A stretch of 64,000 nucleotides of DNA from Adenanthera pavonina (taxonomy: Eukaryota; Streptophyta; Magnoliopsida; Fabales; Fabaceae), in NCBI GenBank assembly GCA_026686845.1, contig JAIVEN010000022.1:22728001-22792000 (forward strand), read 5' to 3'. Of this stretch, positions 24,667 through 36,146 are shown one piece after another. Numbering within the stretch: position 1 is the first letter of the stretch; each line of letters starts with the position of its first letter. Below the pieces are notes generated by a model. It was not told the origin of the DNA. It saw only the letters and a program-made list of their open reading frames with translations, and did no database searches. Position numbers and translations under genes: made by a program.

Positions 24667-24808
24667 TCTACATCAATGGTTGGTTCTTCCTCACATTTGT
24701 GTTGTTGTTTGTCTTCATGCTTCTGAGGTAACTGGGGGTTTGCCACCCTAGTCTACATCGATGGTTGGTTCTTACTCACATTTGTATTGTTTTTTGTCTT
24801 CATGCTTT
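24667..24808. repeat. 57-bp direct duplication, offset 85
   Basis: 'TCTACATCAATGGTTGGTTC' and the following ~37 bases (24667-24723) recur at 24752-24808 with four substitutions. The copies flank a 28-base spacer. Confidence 0.85.
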
Positions 24809-24939
24809 GGAGTTTGCACATGCTTGTTCATTAATGATTATGAACTATGAATGACAATGATCTAATTATGGTATTGATTGCTTTCGATAGTAGATCTTGC
24901 AAGTGTATGCTGCCAAGGTATGTCATGTGTATGGTAGCA

Positions 24940-25300
24940 TGTGTACCTCATGAGTATGTTGGCTACTACATGTGAAAGAGATTTGTGTAGCATGTGTACC
25001 TCATAGGTGTATGCTAACTATACATGGATTTTGACTCAATGGCATATGTACCTCGTGGGCGTGTGTTGGCCATCTTGATAATTGTTGTTGTTAGATTGCC
25101 TTGGATTGTGTACCTCACAGGTGTGTGATGCCAAGTTGAGTCTTATGTATGGTAGCTTATACCTTATGGGTGTGTGTTGGCTACCACATGTAATTAAGAT
25201 CTATATAACATGTGTCCTTCATGGGTGTGTACTAGCTATATGGAGCTTTGGCTCAATGTTCGGTGCATCTCAAAGGTGTGTGTTGGCCATTTTGTTAGGC
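24940..25300. repeat. Minisatellite of ~50-60 bp units
   Basis: About seven degenerate units carry the core 'tgtacctca(t/c)(g/a)ggtgtgtgttggc' (cores near 24947, 24999, 25049, 25109, 25164, 25216 and 25266). Spacing is about 50-60 bases. It lies inside the LTR-like block and probably expanded there. Confidence 0.8.
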
Positions 25301-26258
25301 TAAGATTGTGGAACCTATAATCAACATTTTTTGGTAGTTTGTGCACCATTTGGAAGTGGTCAATTATAACCCATAAGGTATTTGGCTATGTTTTAGTCTA
25401 TTATTGATAACTTTTGAATATATGTTGACTTGCAAATGTACATGTAGATCTTTTACATATGTACCTTGTACTTGTGTACTGACAATGACACTAAGATGAT
25501 AGGCCCTAATAAGGCCTAGCATATAGGCATGTTAACTCAATAGTTGTTATTGCTAATATTTGAGGACTGGAAATTTAAATAAATGTAATAATTCAATCTA
25601 AAATTTATAGTAATGTTTTACATTTAACTTAGTGATATTTTAGTTTATAATTTTTGCTTTTGGTTATTGAGAGTATTATCTCACCCTTATGGTTTACTTT
25701 TTCTAGGTGATAATTTAGTTTTAGTAAAGGAAAGCAACCAGAGCAATAAAATCCTACCTATCTTATGTGGAGATAGTTATGGTATTAATTTGCTACATTT
25801 TTCTCACATTGGACTTTTGCATCGTATTTATGAAATTGCCAAGTATATAATAGGAGTATTGGGAAGATTTTCTATGACTACTGTAATGGTTGAATATGAT
25901 TATATAAAGAATGGTGTAGCACCTTTCATTTTAAAAATAATGCGTAATTATAATATATAATTTGATATTGAAGTCATTTAGAATACCTTGTATTGTAAAT
26001 ACATATTAAGATCATAGTAGATGTTGTAATTTAAATGTTTTTAACATGTTTATTTAAGGACCTTTGAGTTGTAGCTATTATATTGCCAAAATTTCAGTAG
26101 AAAAACTTAAGACTCAACGGAGCTTGAATTTTTTTGGCTTTGACTCAAATTTGAATTCAAACTCTTTTTTTTCTTGAAATTTGAGTCAATGAAAACTAGT
26201 TTTTTATATTTTAATTAAATTACTCAAAAATATTTGTTTAAAAATTTAAGGTGTTACA

Positions 26259-26857
26259 CTTGCCAACTAGACCAACCTTCATTGGTTTTTTCTGCCTTTT
26301 CTTCTCTCTCTTATTTCTCCCCCACAACACAAAGCATTGCCTTCTTCATTTTGTCCTTATAACAATTACATCTTCAATAAAGTGTCTATATATATACAAT
26401 TCTAGTAAAGTGAACAAAGGTTGTAGAACTTATTTTGAAATTGGAGAAGCAAAGCAAATTCATTATATATAAGATGAGTATAGTAACTATATAGAGTTGT
26501 TAATTGTTTGAAGATTTGTGTGGGATGAAATAGGGAAGACGTTTTAGACAATAGATCTAGATCCACCAATTTTATATCACATTAGCAGACCAATAGCAAT
26601 TTATACTACGAGGAAAGATTAAGAATCTTCTCCCAAAAAAAACAAGTAGGCCAGGAAGAAAGAAAATATTGAATGCTAACCAGACTTAAAATATAGACAA
26701 CAAATGGTAATCAAATTTCAACAATGAATGATGGAAAACAAACGGCAAATGGGCAACTTCATAACTATCAATCCCTTGCATGTGCTCAGATCCAATATTT
26801 ACACAATGACAAAGCCTTGAACTTCATAACCTTCAATGGTTCTCAATCTACAATCGT
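26259..26857. other. Gene-free spacer
   Basis: Nothing supportable was found. A 73-codon frame with Phe/Leu-rich start is low-complexity. Confidence 0.5.
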
Positions 26858-29800
26858 TGTAACATCCCTGAAAGCTAAATAACTAAAAATATATAAGGAA
26901 TTCATGAAAACGGACAGATATCATTTTGTGTAAAAAAAAAAGAGATTATTTTTTTTTTGTTGGATGGAAAAATGAGAAATTATATTTTCATCCCTAAAAG
27001 TTAAGATAATTATATTTTAGCCCCTTACGAATGCATGTGAATATATATATTTTGGGAAAATTATAGCTAATGACCCGAAAGAATTAAAAATTATAATTTG
27101 GCCTCTGGTTAGGGGTAATTTTGTAAATATGCAAGATTACTGTCAGAACGAAGCTCTCAATAAGATGAGCCCAATGGTATATGGCACCAGGGGTCAATAT
27201 TTAAAAATAAAGAAATAATCAGTGACAAGTGTCCAAAAGTAACTTAATACCGATAAAGTTGATTTTGGGCCTTACAAACAGTTAAAGGGTGACCGGGATA
27301 GGATTTGGGCCTTACACAGATATTGTTTGGGACAGGGCAATTAAGGAAACATAGATATAAATTTCAAATAGTCCTGTATCTCTAAAATATTAATTTACTG
27401 TAGAAGTGACTTGATCAATATCGGTAAAAAGTATCTAACACCGAATATATCTAGATTAAGAAAAATATGCAATATTTTGGTGATATTTTAGCATGAGTTG
27501 GCACTATTTTCAGCAGCCCTTGTGGTGCAAATAAATATTTTATTATTTTATGCAAATACTTCTTGAAGAAGTATGTAAAAAAGTAACCAAGGTTGGATTA
27601 AGTAAAGTAACCATAATTAGCCAAGGTAATTAAGCTAATTAATCACTCTCTTTGCTCCCATTTTCAGACATGATCTGCAGTCCATATGGGAGAAAAGAAT
27701 TTAATATTATTTAAAAAAAAAACAACTTAAGGAGGAAGTTGTTACTTTTGGCAAAACTTCCTTAAGAAGTTAGTATTTTTGGACAAATATCATGCTTATA
27801 CTCCCTTCTCTTGGACAAAATGTGGGCAGCAAACGGAGAGAGAAAATTTTGAAGATAAGTTTGGAGAAGAGAGAAGGAAGAGAGAAAAAGAAGAAGAAAA
27901 ATAAAGAAGCCAATTTGGAAGCAAGAAGATAAAACTTCAAGGTAAACTCTTCCTCCTATTCTCTTCTAGTTTCCTCTCCATGTGTGAAGCATGAATTAGC
28001 TAGGTTTTTGAAAGCATTCTTCCTTCCCTAAGCTTCTCTAAGATTTGGCCAAAAGTAAGGGCTTATGTAAGGAATGATGTTTTTATGAATGTAAAGTAAA
28101 AGAAAGCATGAATAAGTTGCAAAGAAGAAAGATTGAATGAGTTTTATGAAAGAATCATGAAATTGCTCCTCTTGCTCACTAAAGGGTGACTTTTGGCCAG
28201 CTTAGAAGTCCATAAGGGAATTAGAATTTCATGATTTTAATGCCAAAAATAGATTCCTCATGGTTGAATTAGCTTAAGGCAAGTAATGAAATTAAGAAAA
28301 AGCATAAGATTAAGAAAGTGAAATTTCTAGGGTTTTGAAGTTCTTTATGAAGCAACCCTTAGTTCAAGTTGATTTATTTGATATTTGGTGATACATTAGG
28401 GTTTGAGAAGGCTTAAGGAAGTCCTTGGAAAGGTTGAATCAAAGAGAAAAGGCATAAAGTTTCATAAGGTTCTATAGTTACATTTTCTTGCATTATATTG
28501 TCTTGTTATATTCTATTGTGAATGATGACTTCCCATATTGTTTTTATGATGCTTGAGACTGGTTATGGCTGCTTTTATGAAAGGGCTAGTGCCTGGGATA
28601 TCCATTTTCTTAGCCGTTATAATGCCAAAATTTTTATAAACAATATGGTGATTTATGCATTGAAATGATTTTTATGATGATTATGAGGTTTTATAGCATG
28701 CATGATAATGTAAACGTTTGAGATGTGACTAGCTACTGAGATTTCCAAAATCTCATCATCCAGATACTAACATGATAGGTCCAAGTTATCGAAGAAATCT
28801 AAGGGAGGCAAAGAGTAAGGAGAAGCATTTTCATGATTTACCTTTTATTTACTATGATGCATTGTCTCTTTGCTAAATCATGTAAATTTTTATATGAAAT
28901 TTTGAGGTTGTACTTGTATGCTATCAAATGCCTCTAAGTCTCTTGAGATGTTTAGTACAAGTTTGGAACATGATTTGACCATGTGAAAATATAAGGAAAA
29001 TTATTTTTGTAAGCTTAGGGGATATAAGTGCTCATTCTGACCTCTGTCCAGTTATACTATTACTGTTTGGATGAAATTTCAAAGAATATGTAAATATTGT
29101 ATATGTTCTTAAAGTACATGGATAGAGCTTTAAAATGGTCTAAAGAGCACCCCATTGGAATTGTGTAAGAATTATAGTGATTTTTCAAAATAAAGGTTCA
29201 TAACAGGGCAAGATTGGAAAAATTGGAAACTAGAAATTAGGTATTAGAAAATTTAAAAGATAATATAAAATTATACAGGACTCCAAAAATTTAGTGGTTT
29301 GTATTATAAAAAGGTCTATCTTTTGAGTTTCATATGCCACTGATTTGGAGATAATTGGAGCTATATAATAGAAGATATGAGGGTTTTTCAAAGCTATTCT
29401 AGTAAAAGTTAAATTCTAACCCTTTACGATTTAAGTTAATGTCATGCCCTGTGTAAGTAAAATAAATGTACAAGAAAAATGTTTCTAGAAATTAGACATA
29501 TATAGCTTTCAAATGACATAGAGTATGCATGATTTGGTCTAGAATAAAAGGAAATATGATTTTTCAAATTTATTGTCAAAATCAGGAATTTTCATAAATG
29601 ACCAAATCTATAGTACTATTTGAAGGAATAAACTGTAATGAATGGCCCAAGATTTGCTCTGTTTCTTTTTTTTTTCCATGTATATAATTTTTTTATCTAT
29701 TTTAAGAGATTTGAATCACTCTGACACGATTTGTTTATAATTAGTTATGAATTTTCAAAATTTATTAGGAAAACTGGAAATTGCTAAGTGAGCAGTACCC

Positions 29801-29916
29801 GAGATAATTGAAAATTCTGTTTTTGAAATTAAATTGATTCAAGCTTCTCTTCAAGTATTTTTGGACTGTATAATGATCTAATACATGGGAAATGAACCTT
29901 AATATAAGGTGTTACA
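26858..29916 (+). mobile_element. Non-coding TGTAACATCC...GGTGTTACA element, copy A
   Basis: This ~3.06-kb block is the best-preserved member of the family. It starts TGTAACATCCCTGAAAGC and ends ATAAGGTGTTACA. The 5-mers ATCGT and ATGGT flank it, and the match reaches 8 of 9 if the four preceding bases are added (TACAATCGT 26849-26857, TACAATGGT 29913-29921). There is no coding region. The interior has a GA-rich run (27835-27900), 'cttcaaggtaaactctt' resembling a splice donor, and 'gagatttccaaaatctcatc', features of gypsy-type LTRs. Most likely a solo LTR, with a Mutator-like identity as the alternative. Confidence 0.7.
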
Positions 29917-32900
29917 ATGGTCCTCTTGCTTGGTATTTGAAGGCAAGGCTTTTGCATGTGTTCCCTATCTTATTTTCTGTCGCTCGTTGTTCTATGTTTG
30001 ACAAATACAAGGATTATGTGGGATTTTTTGAAATACGATGTTAAGGGTGGGAGAAATTAGGGATCTAGGGCATTGTATTTTGATATCATTGTTAGAGGTA
30101 TTTTAGTAACTTTATTTTAATTTTTTTCATCTAAGGACCACTAAGAGTTTAGTATTGTTTTGAAATGTTTTGGAATCTTATAATTAATTTAGCATTTATT
30201 GAATTCTCTATATCTTTATGAAAACAAAACCACTAATATATGTTTTGTAGCATAAATACATTTGCTAATGGCATAAGGAACCAAAGATGGAAGAATCCAA
30301 GAAGAAGAAGAAGCTTAGTTAAGGACTCTATTTATTGCAAGAAGTAATTGAGAGTTTTCACAATCAAAAATAGATTTTCCAAAATTAATATCACACTTTC
30401 ATACTTGATTTCTAAATGGTTAAGCATTATTAAAACCCAAAAGCAATTTAAAATGATTTTGAAACACTTGGATTGATGAACACTCAAATTGGAACATTTC
30501 CAATCGATTAAGTTTTTTAAACAATCGATTGACTATGGCTTGTTTTCAAAAAGTGTATTACTAGATAGATTTTGAATCAATTCATTAAGTGGTTTCAATC
30601 GATTGCAAATTAATTTTTTTAAATGAGCTACTTTTTGTTTTGATTTTCATTCGATTAACCCTCGAGCATTAATATATTGGTTTATACTTTAAACAAGAAC
30701 AAGTTTCTAGACACATTTTCAATCCATTAATTATTCTATCTATCTCAATCAATTGACAATTACTCTAAACACTGTGTTTGCTTCTAGAAATACTTTTTGA
30801 TTGATTAATTGTCATTTTCCATTCGATTGACTCATTATAATATTTTTCATCATCTTATTCTTCAATTGAATTTTTTCAATATTTGATTGATTAACTTATC
30901 TAGACCTCTTTGATATGAACTCACTCAATCAATTGGTTTTTTTGTTTTTTCATTCCATTCATAAGTTTTCTAGGCTTCAACAATCCATCAACATATAGAA
31001 TTATTCAATTGGCTAATCAATTGTCATTTGTCTTAGCTTCTAAAGGAATGCCTCATTGAACAAAACTATTCAAAAAGCTAATCGAGTAAATTTTTCTATG
31101 GTGCATTTAGTGAAGTTGTTGAACATATATTTCTTTAGTGTAATGACTAGTATTCACTTCTAATATCTAAAATCTCATTCGTAACTATAAATATGACCTC
31201 ATTTAAGTTTGAGAGTTTGAGAATTTAGTATTGCAACTATTTCACATGATTTTAAGAGTAAGTCCTCTTAAAAGCTGTCAACTATTTTAGTTATTACACT
31301 TCATTGTTTTGTTCACTCTTTGAGAGAGGAAACTCATTTCTACTACCTCTATTTTGTTGAGGATACTCAAGAATAAGGGATTCTTGAGTGGGATTTTGTT
31401 TTCTCTTGTATTGGAAAAAGTAGAGTCTAGTTGTTGTACTATAGCAACAAGAGCCCATTGTTGAAAATCTTTTGGGGTTAGTGGAAATCTCAAGGGGTTC
31501 TTGATGACTATATGTAGACTAAGTAGTTTGGGTCAAACAAATATAAATTTTTGTGTCTGTCTAATCTTCTACTTCTTGTTCTTATATTTCAAGTTTTTTT
31601 AAAAGCTCTATTATACTCTGTTTTTCTAGTGTTCATTGTTTTATCAAGCTTGAATTCATTTAAAAAAGAATTCAATTTTCGTTAATTCACCCCCTCTTGG
31701 TAACTAGCCATTCTAAAAGTGTTTTGGCCCTTATTTGTAATTCCTTGAAAATATCTTATGCACAAATATTTAGAATTTTCATCAAGATCAAGATAATAGC
31801 TTGAGAAGAGAATAAGGATCATGTCTCTTATCTCACGAGGTCTTCATCCTTGGTAAATGATAGAAGTGTCATTCACAAATATGTCCAAAATATATTTTGT
31901 TTAAAAATCCTCTATAGTTATTTTTAATTATTATTCATATATATTTTAATTTGAAGTGTACAAAAATATTAAAAGCTTTTTCACATTACAATTTGAAAGT
32001 TTCCATATCGTAATAGACACCTATTTCACTTCTACCTTTTATTTTCAAAATGTAACTATGTGTAGCCTCACTATTTTATAGTTAAATTTGAGTTCCCTCA
32101 ATTGACTAAGTAGAGATAAAAATGGAAACAAGACTTTCCTCCCAATATAGATCACACATGAATTTCATTTTCCTAAATCCATTTATGGTTATGCCACAAA
32201 GTCATGAGATTCCCAAGGGGATGTAGGAGAATGGCAATGGGTAAAATTTTCTCCCAAAAAGAAGAGATCAAAGAAAGAGTTTTTTTTATTGTGTTAAATA
32301 ATTTACTACATATAATATTGTAAAAAAATAAAAAAGAATAAGCACAAATAAAAAGAAGTAGTACATTTTTATTTCTTTCATCTTATTTTATTACAGAATC
32401 CCCAAAATCGAAGACAATAGTAGAAGCAATTAAGAGTGAGAGGATGAAGCAAGAAAACACTCTCTCCTTGGCCTCTTAGATTGTCATAATTTTTTTTCTT
32501 ATAAGCACTAAGGATATCTTTAGTTGACAACTGAAAACTAATTCCTTCAAGATATAAAAATCACCAAAATAGGTTTTATCTCTCATAATAAAATATTTTC
32601 CAGACTCATGGTCAAGAATCAAACCTTAGACAACATACTTAAGGGATATAATTATATCTGCCAACTATGCCAAATCTTGTTAGTTAAGATTGTCATAATT
32701 TGAAAAGGTCCACTCAAACTAGCACATAAATTGGGTCAATCCATTTGACTAGACTTAAGTCTTCTAATTTTTTTATGCACCCAAATTATAAGTGTGACCA
32801 GCAAGGACACATGGTAGCTTCTCTAGGGAATATTGATGGGAACATGGAAGGTGAGAGAGGAAGAAGGGATTTTAAGGGAAGTAAAGAAAGTGTGAAGGGT

Positions 32901-33156
32901 GTAGAAAATGTTTAACCCTATCCTCTAGTGTTATTCTCTTTTCCCTAACTTGTAGCTCTTCTTTCCTTTTTAATGTCCCTTCTCTCTATGACTCTATTAT
33001 TTTATTCTTCAATTCACCTTCATTCAATGTTTACCTTATGGCATTACATTGATTTGTAATACACTGATATATATAACCCATATGGCTCTGGCTAATGGGA
33101 ATTATGTTTCCATTCCTTGTATGGGATTGTCCAATTTTGCAGATCATAACACATTC
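29917..33156. other. Gene-free region with LTR-like fragment
   Basis: No gene was found. The part 30039-31712 has LTR-like character (separate entry); 31713-33156 is AT-rich with no recognisable features. Confidence 0.5.
30039..31712 (+). repeat. Copia LTR-like fragment rich in AATCGATT
   Basis: The palindrome AATCGATT and one-base variants recur many times between 30500 and 31100. The right part ends 'AATTCACCCCCTCTTGGTAA' followed by CTAGCC, which is the usual U5 end of a large class of plant copia LTRs. A proposed start, TGTTAAGGGTGGGAG, is at 30039. No primer site follows clearly and no target duplication could be verified. Confidence 0.4.
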
Positions 33157-36146
33157 TATAATACCTTAGCTTTAAACTCTATTTCCTATGCATTAGACTT
33201 TATTTAAGTTCATTTGTACCACTTTAGGAGCTTGAATAACTTGAGGGACTAAAACAGAAAATTTTATTTTTTCTTAATTATTGTATATTTGGTAAGTTCC
33301 TTTTCCCAATTGAATTTTAAAAAATCATAACTAATTCTAGAAAACTCATATGGAGGTGATTCAATTTTTAAAAATAACTTAAAACATTCTCTACATAGAA
33401 AAAATATGAAGCAACACTTTGATTGTACTAATTGATGCAATGTTAACACGAAATCATTGTTCATATAGTTTATTTTTACTTTCCTAGGATTTTATCCTTC
33501 ATTTTAAAAAGTTATATCTCATTATATCCTAAGTCAATTCATGCATTCTTTATATCATGTGAAAGCCTTACATGTCTACTTTTTAGACATATTCACCTTG
33601 TACATTTATTTTACATAAATAGAGCATAGCATTATCTTGAATTATTATAGAACCTAGCCTTTACTGGAACAGTTTTAGGAAGACTTACATAACTCTCAAT
33701 AAACATCTTAATTACTTCTAAATCAATGATATATTAAACTTAAGACTTAGATCTTTCTATATATATAAACCATTAAATTTTTGGAGCTCGTTATGATTTT
33801 ATACTATCATTCAAAATTATATGGTACTTCCAATAAAAATTATAGTTTTCACAACACTGTCCAGTTTTGACCCCTATATTTAAAAATTCATTATAAATCG
33901 TACATTTATCTAATTTGAGTGTTCTCTAACTCTTTGGAAAGCTTGTTCTATCTACTTTTGAGAAAATATAACACTTATATGAAATGCTATGAATCAAATA
34001 GAGTTCCATATTCCAACTACTACTAGTCATTTTGGACAAATTTATGTCATAACTTATATAATCAGCTTCGTAAACATAGTACATCATCATTCATTGTTCC
34101 AAATCCATACCATACATTTCATAGTGCTCAAAGAGACACAATAGCCAAATGGTATAGATCTAAAAGTATATACATAGTATTACATAAAATACTTCATAAA
34201 TACAAATCATGGCTTGAATCACAAAATCAAGCATCTAGCTCTTCTTCTTCCTCCTTAGCTCTCATGACCTCCTTGCCATGTTAGTCATTTAGGGGGAATG
34301 AGATTCAAAGAATCTTAGTAGCAACACCCTTACATGCATACATATTTTCACATAATTCATGAAAACATCAATCATTCTTATAAAAACATAAAATGTCATA
34401 TTAATTCATACAAATTTTGGCAGACTTTCCTCATGTAAAATGGACATCCCAAGGTTAAAACCCCTTCATATACTCAACCAAAACAATCACAAAACATCAC
34501 AATACAAATATGGAAAGTTATAAAATTCATGAAAATATCGTAAGATAACATAATACAAGTAAGGGTAAGTTACTAGACCTTAGTGGATCCTCTTGCTTTT
34601 CCACTTGATTCCACCCTTTCCAAGAGCTTGTTTAGGCTTCCTTAATCCTAGATACAACACAAATCATCACTTAGGCCACTAATTCAAAGAATCCCTTCAT
34701 AAAGTCTCATAAAAACCTAAATTTTCCATTTAACTATCCTTCTGATTTTTCTTGAAACTAAAACTTGTTCTTAGCTAACTTGGATTCAAGGATTCCATTT
34801 TTGGCATCAAAATCCTGAAATTCCAACTCAAAAAGGAACCCTTGTTTGGCCGAAATTCTTGAGGAAAGAAGAGAAAAAGATTTTCTTTAAAATACATCAA
34901 ACTACTTTTAAAATCGTGCTTCAAGGGACTAGTTCTTGCTTTCTCCTAGATTTATTGCATTAGAACTCATTTTCTTCCAGTCCTAGGGTTTGGCCAAAAT
35001 ATGGTCTTGAGTGGAGGAAGAAGAATACTCCATTAAACTATCACAAACTACTTGAAAACACAAACTTAATGTAGTAGAATATTACCTTTGATCTTGATTC
35101 CTTAACTTCTCAAGCTTGGCCTTCCTTTTCTCTCTTCTTTCTTGTGTTTCCTTTGAGTTTTTCTCTCTCTTGGCAGCTTCAAATCACGTCTGAAATGGCA
35201 GGGGAGAGAGAGATTAAGTTACTTAATTACCTTAGCTAATTAACCTCATTAATCATGGTTACTTTTTTATCCAAAAATCATGCCTTCTTCAAGAAGTATT
35301 TCTAGACAAAAATTCATTCTTCACATGCTTTATTTTCACGCCAATGAGGAGGAGAAAAATGCCCAAATACTGCATATTTTTCTTAGTCTAGATATACCAT
35401 GTACTAGTTAATTTTTAACTAGACCGATAAAGTTACTTTTTGTAATATTTAATCATTTGGGAGATACAAGACTATTCTAAATTTGTATCTGTGTTCTCTT
35501 AATTATCTTATCTCAACCAATACCATTGTGGGGTCCACATAATATTCCTCTCATCTTCTTTCTATTTGTGGAGCCCACAAACTCCTTTATCAGTATATAG
35601 TTACTTTTTAACATTTGACACTGATTATTTCTTCATTTTTAATTAATTAGTCTGCATGCTATATATCATTGGGTTCAGCTCATTGCAAGCTTTATTTTGA
35701 TAGTAATTTTATAAAATTATGAAATTCTCCCAAAGCTGAGTCAAAAATGCAATTATTTATTCTTCTAAGTACTTTCTTGTTCTTTTTCTCATTGACCAAA
35801 CTTTAAATAATTCTTTTTGTACTTTTCATACCATACTTTCAAATTGATCTTTTAATATCTACCTCTCATTTACCCAATACTTATATTGTTGTACTTAGCC
35901 CATCAAGAGCTTCTTTTCAACAAGTATATTGAATAATTTTCACTTTAGTTTTAGAATTAATTCCTGCTAAGGACCTTATTTGCATTCTATTCTAATTAAG
36001 AATCAAACATAATTCCTTCTAAATAACATATGGGAAATTAATTCCAGTTAAGAACTAAACATGTGAAATTACCATCTTATTTCTTTTTCCATTTTTTCAT
36101 GCATCCAATGCCACATGGTATTCTTCATGCAATTTAGGATGTTACA
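33157..36146 (-). mobile_element. Non-coding family, copy C
   Basis: On the minus strand it starts TGTAACATCCTAAATTGC (36146) and ends CTAAGGTATTATA (33157). The 5-mer CATTC flanks both sides exactly (33152-33156 and 36147-36151), and the match extends to 8 of 9 with the four bases on the left of each (AACACATTC, TACACATTC). It is collinear with copies A, B, D and F in opposite orientation to A. Length 2990 bp, non-coding. Confidence 0.75.

Larger units (their letters stand above)
22715..26258 (+). repeat. LTR-like non-coding block with minisatellite (copy E)
   Basis: Starts TGTTACATTCCATACCC and ends TTTAAGGTGTTACA, with interior features often seen in long plant gypsy-type LTRs: a CT-rich start with ACTTCTTCCATG, a likely splice donor context 'cttgaggtaag' (23595), and a 'TATCTCACCCTTATGG' segment with a following TTTTCTAGGT (25676-25707). 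The flanking 5-mers (AAGAG, CTTGC) do not match, so the proposed ends are not proven to belong together. No gag-pol was found. A 97-codon frame at 25667-25960 is AT-rich and unremarkable. Confidence 0.45.

Noticed and set aside
25667..25960. 97-codon frame in copy E
   Set aside because: Lies in the U5-like part of an LTR-like block; no protein features.
22706..26267. Copy E as a member of the same family as A-D, F and G
   Set aside because: The ends look alike (TGTTACA, AAGGTGTTACA) but flanking bases do not match and the interior is not collinear with copy A.
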